DNA from: Microbacterium esteraromaticum
GTDB taxonomy: Bacteria; Actinomycetota; Actinomycetes; Actinomycetales; Microbacteriaceae
Length of the DNA stretch: 64,000 bases
Direction: 5' to 3'
Assembly: GCF_017303215.1 (NCBI RefSeq)
Contig: NZ_JAEMWU010000001.1
Span: forward strand, 620,001-684,000
The stretch's first letter is position 1. Each line of letters opens with the position of its first letter. Position numbers and translations under genes: made by a program. Below the pieces are notes generated by a model that was not told the DNA's origin, did no database searches, and saw nothing but the letters and a program-made list of their open reading frames with translations. Positions 59,918-64,000 of the stretch are shown here, piece by piece.

Positions 59918-60346
59918 GTGCAACAGCAACGACTGCTGGAGGTGTGGGGCGACACGGTCGACAGCCGGCACCTGCTCGGCGCCATCGGCCTGGGCGTCGG
60001 CATCGCCGTACCCGTCTACCTCTTCGCCGAGTGGGGCTTCGCCCAGCTCACCGACGGTGACGCCGTCGGACGCTCCTACGCCCTGGTGACGGGCCTGGCG
60101 GCCTGCATCGTCGCCGCCGTGATCGCGGCCAACATCTTCAAGCCCAAGCGAGTGGTCACCATCGGTGCCGCCGCTGCCGGCGGTCGCGAAGACGCGATGG
60201 ACGCCATCGAGGCAGAGCTCGGCCCGCTGGGCAACCCCGACGAGCTGCCGGCCGCCGCGCTGGCCGAGGTCAAGGAACTCGGGCTGTACGACGATCTGCT
60301 CGCCCAGCATCGCAAGAACCAGGCCCGTCAGGAGGCCGCACGATGA
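59918..60346 (+). CDS. Small two-helix membrane protein, TctB-position subunit
   Basis: 142 residues from GTG 59918 with AAAGGA eight bases upstream. Two membrane helices (about 19-38 and 52-72) and a C-terminal cytoplasmic tail of 70 residues (MDAIEAELGPLGNPDELPAA). It sits where tctB sits in tripartite tricarboxylate systems and overlaps the permease gene by ATGA, but it is smaller than typical TctB and not clearly homologous. Confidence 0.7.
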   Translation: MQQQRLLEVWGDTVDSRHLLGAIGLGVGIAVPVYLFAEWGFAQLTDGDAVGRSYALVTGLAACIVAAVIAANIFKPKRVVTIGAAAAGGREDAMDAIEAELGPLGNPDELPAAALAEVKELGLYDDLLAQHRKNQARQEAAR

Positions 60347-61731
60347 TCGACACGCTGCTCGAACCCACCCTGTGGGCGCTCGGCATGGCCCTGGTCGGAA
60401 CGATCGTCTTCGCCCTGATCGGCCTCGTCTCGGGAACGGATGAGACCGCCACGATCGCTCCGCTGACCCTGCTGGTGATCCTGCTCGGCGTGCCGCCGGC
60501 GGGCGTGTTCGCCTTCTTCATGGCATCCATCGCCGCCAAGCACATCACCCATGCGATCCCGACCACCCTGCTGGGGATCCCGGGCGACACCATGGCCGCA
60601 CCGCTGCTGCGCGACGCGCAGATGCTGCGCGAGCTGGGCGTGCCGCACATCGCCCTGCGCAAGGCGATCTCGGGCGGTGTGATCGCCGCGGTCATCGCGG
60701 TGCCGATGGCGGTGTTCTTCGCATGGGTGCTCACGCCGTTCTCCGAGGCGATCAGCGCGGTCGCACCGTGGCTGTTCCTCGCCGCAGCGCTGCTCATCGC
60801 CGTGCTGTCGAAGGGACGCTGGGCGGCACTGATCGCTCTCATCCCGTTCGTGCTCGTGGTGGTGGGTCTGCAGAACTTCGCCGTCGGCGCCCTCGGCAAG
60901 GGCCTGTCGATCAGCTTCTTCCTGGGCATCGCGATCGGACCGCTCATCCTCGACCTGTTCCTGGCGTCGAGCCCGGCCGGTCGTGCCGGCCTCAAGCGCG
61001 ACGCTCCGCGGTCGTTCGAGCTGGCCGCCGATGTGCGCACCTGGAAGGGACGCATGCCCAACCCGATGCGCGTGCTCGACCGCACCCAGCTGGGTGGCAC
61101 GGCGGGAGCCGCGGTGATCTCCAGCGCGACGTTCGTGTTCTCGCCGGTGGCGATGACCGTGCTGATGGGTGAGATGTTCGGCGGCCGCATCAAGAACGGC
61201 TACCGTCGTCTGACCACGATGATGGCCGTCAAGAACGGCACGACCGAGTCGACCTACATCGCCGAGACGCTCATCCCGCTGATCGCCATCGGCCTGCCGC
61301 TCTCGCCCATGGCCGCCGGGCCCGCGAACCCGCTGTTCAACGCCCCGCCGGTGTTCACCATCAACGCCGAGACCGGCGAGACGAACAACCTGCACGACAT
61401 GCTCGGGCCGTGGGAGTTCCTGGTGTTCGGCCTCGCGGCGGTGCTGATCGCCCTGATCATCACGTATCCGTTCGCCATGACGCAGGCCCACAAGGCTGCG
61501 GCCTGGATCATGAAGAAGGTCTCGCACGAGGCCATCATCGGCGCCTTCGCCGGACTGATTGCCGTGATCTGCCTCTACGAAGGTGGCGTGGTCGCGCTGC
61601 TGGTGGCGATCAGCATCGGTCTCGTCGGTGGCCTGCTCAACCGCATGTTCCACATGCACACGGGCGTGCAGTTCATGGGCTACTACGTCGCGGTGCTCAC
61701 AGTTCCGGCGGTCACGGCCCTGTTCGCCTGA
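60343..61731 (+). CDS. TctA-type permease, probable mevalonate uptake
   Basis: 462 residues, about eleven helices. TctA-like blocks: HAIPTTLLGIPGDTMAAPLL, LGVPHIALRKAISGGVIAAV, and in the second half NGTTESTYIAETLIPLIAIG and LPLSPMAAGPANPLF. A little shorter than the 500-residue family norm. No TctC binding protein is encoded in the window. Co-translation with mvaA-mvaB makes mevalonate or a related acid the likely substrate. Confidence 0.82.
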   Translation: MIDTLLEPTLWALGMALVGTIVFALIGLVSGTDETATIAPLTLLVILLGVPPAGVFAFFMASIAAKHITHAIPTTLLGIPGDTMAAPLLRDAQMLRELGVPHIALRKAISGGVIAAVIAVPMAVFFAWVLTPFSEAISAVAPWLFLAAALLIAVLSKGRWAALIALIPFVLVVVGLQNFAVGALGKGLSISFFLGIAIGPLILDLFLASSPAGRAGLKRDAPRSFELAADVRTWKGRMPNPMRVLDRTQLGGTAGAAVISSATFVFSPVAMTVLMGEMFGGRIKNGYRRLTTMMAVKNGTTESTYIAETLIPLIAIGLPLSPMAAGPANPLFNAPPVFTINAETGETNNLHDMLGPWEFLVFGLAAVLIALIITYPFAMTQAHKAAAWIMKKVSHEAIIGAFAGLIAVICLYEGGVVALLVAISIGLVGGLLNRMFHMHTGVQFMGYYVAVLTVPAVTALFA

Positions 61732-61749
61732 TCGACCCCCCCCCGGGGT

Positions 61750-61786
61750 GACAGGGCTCCTCGTGCGTCGCACGGGGAGCCCTGTC
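61750..61786. terminator. Bidirectional hairpin terminator
   Basis: An 18-bp stem with one mismatch (61750-61767 with 61769-61786) between the convergent permease and FUSC genes. Confidence 0.78.
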
Positions 61787-61799
61787 GCATTCCGGCGGA

Positions 61800-62849
61800 T
61801 CAGTCGCCGGCCAGCTCGTTGTGGATGCGCCGCAGATCTTCCATGAGCGATCCCACGAGGATCCAGTGATCGGATGCCGGCGGCCGCACCACCAAGGGGG
61901 CGGTCAGCGCCGGGATCACCGATGTCTCCGGCATGGCCGGGTCGCGGGCATCCGAGGCCTGATGCGCGAGGTTCTGCACCGCGAGACGCACGTCGTGGCC
62001 CGCACGGTGCAGCTGCTCGGCGATGGCCTGCACAGCGGGATCGTCGGCGAGGGCATCGTCGTAGTGGTCGAAGTACGCCCGCGTCATGCCGATCACCTGC
62101 GTCACGATCGCTGACAGCCGATCATGCAGTGCGCGGATGTCGACCAGGTCATCGCGGTGGCGAGAGCGACGCGGATTCAGTGACAGCGATTCGTCGGCGG
62201 CGTGCAACGACTCGTCGGCCGACACCTTCATCGGCCGCAGCAGGCGCACCTGCAGCATCAGCTCGTGCAGCTGCGGTCCGGTGCGCACCGACGGCAGGGC
62301 ATCGGCCAGGCGGTCGAGCGAGGCCGCCACCTCGCGCCCCAGCATGATCACGTCCCGCCGCGCGGGGGCCGCGAGCACCGGGGGAACGATGGCGATGTTC
62401 ACGATGAAGCCGATCGCCGCGCCGATCAGCGTCTCGATGATGCGCTCCACGGCATAGGCGGGGTCAGAAGCGCCGAGGGCGAGCACGAGCAGCGCCGAGA
62501 TGGCGACCTGATTGCCGGTTCCCGGAGACGCACGAAGCGCCCAGGCGACCAGCATCGCCACGACCACCGCGGTCAGCACCACCCACCGCTGCGAGCCGAG
62601 CAGCATGGTCAGCAGTACGGCGATCACCACGCCGACGACCACCCCGGCGCTGCGCTCGAGCGCCTTGGCGAGCGACTGGTTGACGCTGGGCTGAACCACC
62701 AGAAGGGCGGCGATCGCGGCGAACACCGGCAGCTGCCCGGGGACCAGCCAGCCCGCCAGCAGCCACGCCGCGATCGTCGCGGCGGCCGACTTCAGCACCT
62801 GCAGCAGAGGACCCCGCTGCGGGGCGCGGATCGCGGACGGCAGTCGCAT
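61800..62849 (-). CDS. FUSC-family membrane protein
   Basis: 349 residues. Six hydrophobic segments in the first 160 residues (LLQVLKSAAATIAAWLLAGW start, PVFAAIAALLVVQPSVNQSL, ALERSAGVVVGVVIAVLLTM) and a long cytoplasmic helical domain, as in half-size FUSC/aromatic-acid-exporter proteins such as YgaH/ArAE. Probably exports an aromatic acid or other small anion. A TACCGT box lies six bases before ATG 62849. Confidence 0.85.
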   Translation of the reverse strand: MRLPSAIRAPQRGPLLQVLKSAAATIAAWLLAGWLVPGQLPVFAAIAALLVVQPSVNQSLAKALERSAGVVVGVVIAVLLTMLLGSQRWVVLTAVVVAMLVAWALRASPGTGNQVAISALLVLALGASDPAYAVERIIETLIGAAIGFIVNIAIVPPVLAAPARRDVIMLGREVAASLDRLADALPSVRTGPQLHELMLQVRLLRPMKVSADESLHAADESLSLNPRRSRHRDDLVDIRALHDRLSAIVTQVIGMTRAYFDHYDDALADDPAVQAIAEQLHRAGHDVRLAVQNLAHQASDARDPAMPETSVIPALTAPLVVRPPASDHWILVGSLMEDLRRIHNELAGD

Positions 62850-62855
62850 ACCTTC

Positions 62856-62861
62856 ACGGTA
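62856..62861 (-). promoter_or_regulatory. -10 box TACCGT, leaderless start of the FUSC gene
   Basis: Six bases before ATG 62849. Confidence 0.5.
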
Positions 62862-62889
62862 GTCGTGGTCACCGGCGCCCCGCAGTCAT

Positions 62890-62967
62890 CGACACCCCCA
62901 GCTGCTGTCGACACCCCGTGCTGTGGGCGTCAACAGGTAGGGGTGTCGACGCGAGGTGGGGGTGTCG
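62890..62967. repeat. Large imperfect inverted repeat
   Basis: Arms of 28 bases (62890-62917 and 62940-62967), 23 of 28 pairing, each made of two copies of the unit CGACACCCC or its complement. It fills the divergent gap between the FUSC and DUF998 genes. Confidence 0.65.
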
Positions 62968-63008
62968 GCGGGAAAGGGCTCGACAAGAGACATGGTTCGA
63001 TAAGAGAC

Positions 63009-64000
63009 GTGGACAATACCCAGCGACTGCTGCACGCTCAGGCGCGCGCCCTGTGGGCGACGCTGTTCTGCTTCGTGCTCGGTGCCGTCGCCGGTCTCGC
63101 CGCGCTGTGGGGCACGGCGCGTCCTTTCACCGGCGAGGGGTCGGTGATCGTACCGACGGCCCTGATTACCGGTGTGATCACCGCCGGTGCGTTCGTCGTC
63201 AGCACGCTCATGCATCGACGCGGTGAGACGTTCCCGATGCCGCGCTGGCAGGCCGTCATCTCGGACATCGCGGCGATCGCCGTGACGATCGCGATCGCGG
63301 GGGTCGCCGGACTGGGCGTGCTGCTGGCCGGTGAGATCATCGGCACCGGACTGCAGGGTCTCGAGCTCTCGCCGATCGGCGGTGGCCTGATCGTCGGTGT
63401 CGCGGCCGCCGTGGGCGGGCGCCTGGCATTCGACGCGGGTATCGAGCTGCGCACCGGCGACATCGCTGCGCTGCTGTTCGCCTTCCTGATCATCGGCACG
63501 CTGTTCGCGATGATCACCGCCGCCGACCCGACCTGGTGGCAGCGCAACTTCTCGCAGCTCGGTTCGGGAGGTGGCGGCTGGGCCTTCAACGGCACCCTCG
63601 TGATCGCCGGCATGCTCGTCGCCACGACCGGCCTGTACATCGGTCGCGATCTGCACCGCCTGTATGGGGATCGGATGCTGCGACGCATCGCCGTCGTGGC
63701 ACTGGCCTGGGTGGTGTCGGGCACCGCATTGGCCGCCGTCGGCCTGCTGCCGATCAACAGGTTCCCGACCGCGCACGACATCCTCGCGGTCGGCACGATG
63801 GTGCTGATCGTGGTGGCGGTGGTGCTGTCGGCCCGCGTGCTCGCGGGTGGGCGGATGCTGCGGGTGATCACGACGGTGCTGGTCGTGCTGGTCGCCGCCG
63901 CGGTGGTCATGACGGTGGCGTTCTCACTGATGTCGGTCACCGCTCTGGAGAGCATCGTCATCGGCCTGGTGCTGCTGTGGATGACGACCTTCGCCCGCGT
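63009..64000 (+). CDS. DUF998 membrane protein (3' end outside the window)
   Basis: At least 330 residues from GTG 63009; continues past the window. Nine or ten hydrophobic segments. The loop TAADPTWWQRNFSQLGSGGG is the DUF998 hallmark (WxxxxSxLG). The family is structurally obscure; homologues are single genes in many actinobacteria. The start is uncertain, as no ribosome site is clear and no internal ATG near the N-terminus fits. Confidence 0.8.
   Translation, partial: MDNTQRLLHAQARALWATLFCFVLGAVAGLAALWGTARPFTGEGSVIVPTALITGVITAGAFVVSTLMHRRGETFPMPRWQAVISDIAAIAVTIAIAGVAGLGVLLAGEIIGTGLQGLELSPIGGGLIVGVAAAVGGRLAFDAGIELRTGDIAALLFAFLIIGTLFAMITAADPTWWQRNFSQLGSGGGGWAFNGTLVIAGMLVATTGLYIGRDLHRLYGDRMLRRIAVVALAWVVSGTALAAVGLLPINRFPTAHDILAVGTMVLIVVAVVLSARVLAGGRMLRVITTVLVVLVAAAVVMTVAFSLMSVTALESIVIGLVLLWMTTFAR

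Overview
The window is a 64-kb piece of a high-GC actinobacterial chromosome. Gene families, codon use and the frequent leaderless promoters fit Microbacteriaceae, most likely Microbacterium; this is inference, as no rRNA or other taxonomic marker is present. I found no tRNA, rRNA or CRISPR array.

Layout. 0-2 kb: a decayed IS3-family insertion sequence lies beside a truncated TnsA-like (Tn7-type endonuclease) gene. 2-6 kb: ArsR/SRPBCC pair, MscS channel, RNase HI and two small proteins. 6-10.1 kb: a two-component system next to a glycosyltransferase - DUF2064 - methyltransferase operon. 10.1-22.2 kb: a patchwork accessory segment of membrane proteins, GntR, VOC, zinc alcohol dehydrogenase/XRE/cupin/DUF2255, aminoglycoside-phosphotransferase-like kinase, hydrolase, SdpI-like protein, sigma factor with a membrane partner, and an MccF-like S66 peptidase. 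Its rightmost gene gaps carry a repeated GATC-centred palindrome, and a gene remnant is also present. 22.2-27.1 kb: molybdopterin oxidoreductase with a heme-b membrane protein, then nucleoside phosphorylase - epimerase - polytopic membrane protein. This probably is the other half of the 8-10 kb cluster, split by the accessory segment. 27.1-30.5 kb: a protealysin-like M4 peptidase with its emfourin-type inhibitor and an atypical SDR. 30.5-37.4 kb: an RpiR-controlled locus with three phosphatases/phosphodiesterases around an ABC importer, probably for an organophosphate or phosphonate. 37.7-50.5 kb: a complete sialic-acid scavenging locus (FadR-type regulator, operator, four-component ABC importer, lyase, kinase, epimerase, DUF4862, secreted multidomain sialidase). 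50.6-55.7 kb: Ski2-like helicase, YjdM, ArsR and SulP transporter. 55.7-61.7 kb: a PucR-type regulator followed by degradative HMG-CoA reductase, HMG-CoA lyase and a TctA-type permease, read here as mevalonate catabolism. 61.8-64 kb: FUSC-family protein and the start of a DUF998 membrane protein that runs off the window.

Most operons are tightly packed with ATGA or GTGA overlaps. At least sixteen genes show a TANNNT-like -10 box six to eight bases before the start codon and no ribosome binding site, i.e. probable leaderless transcripts; this motif decided several starts.
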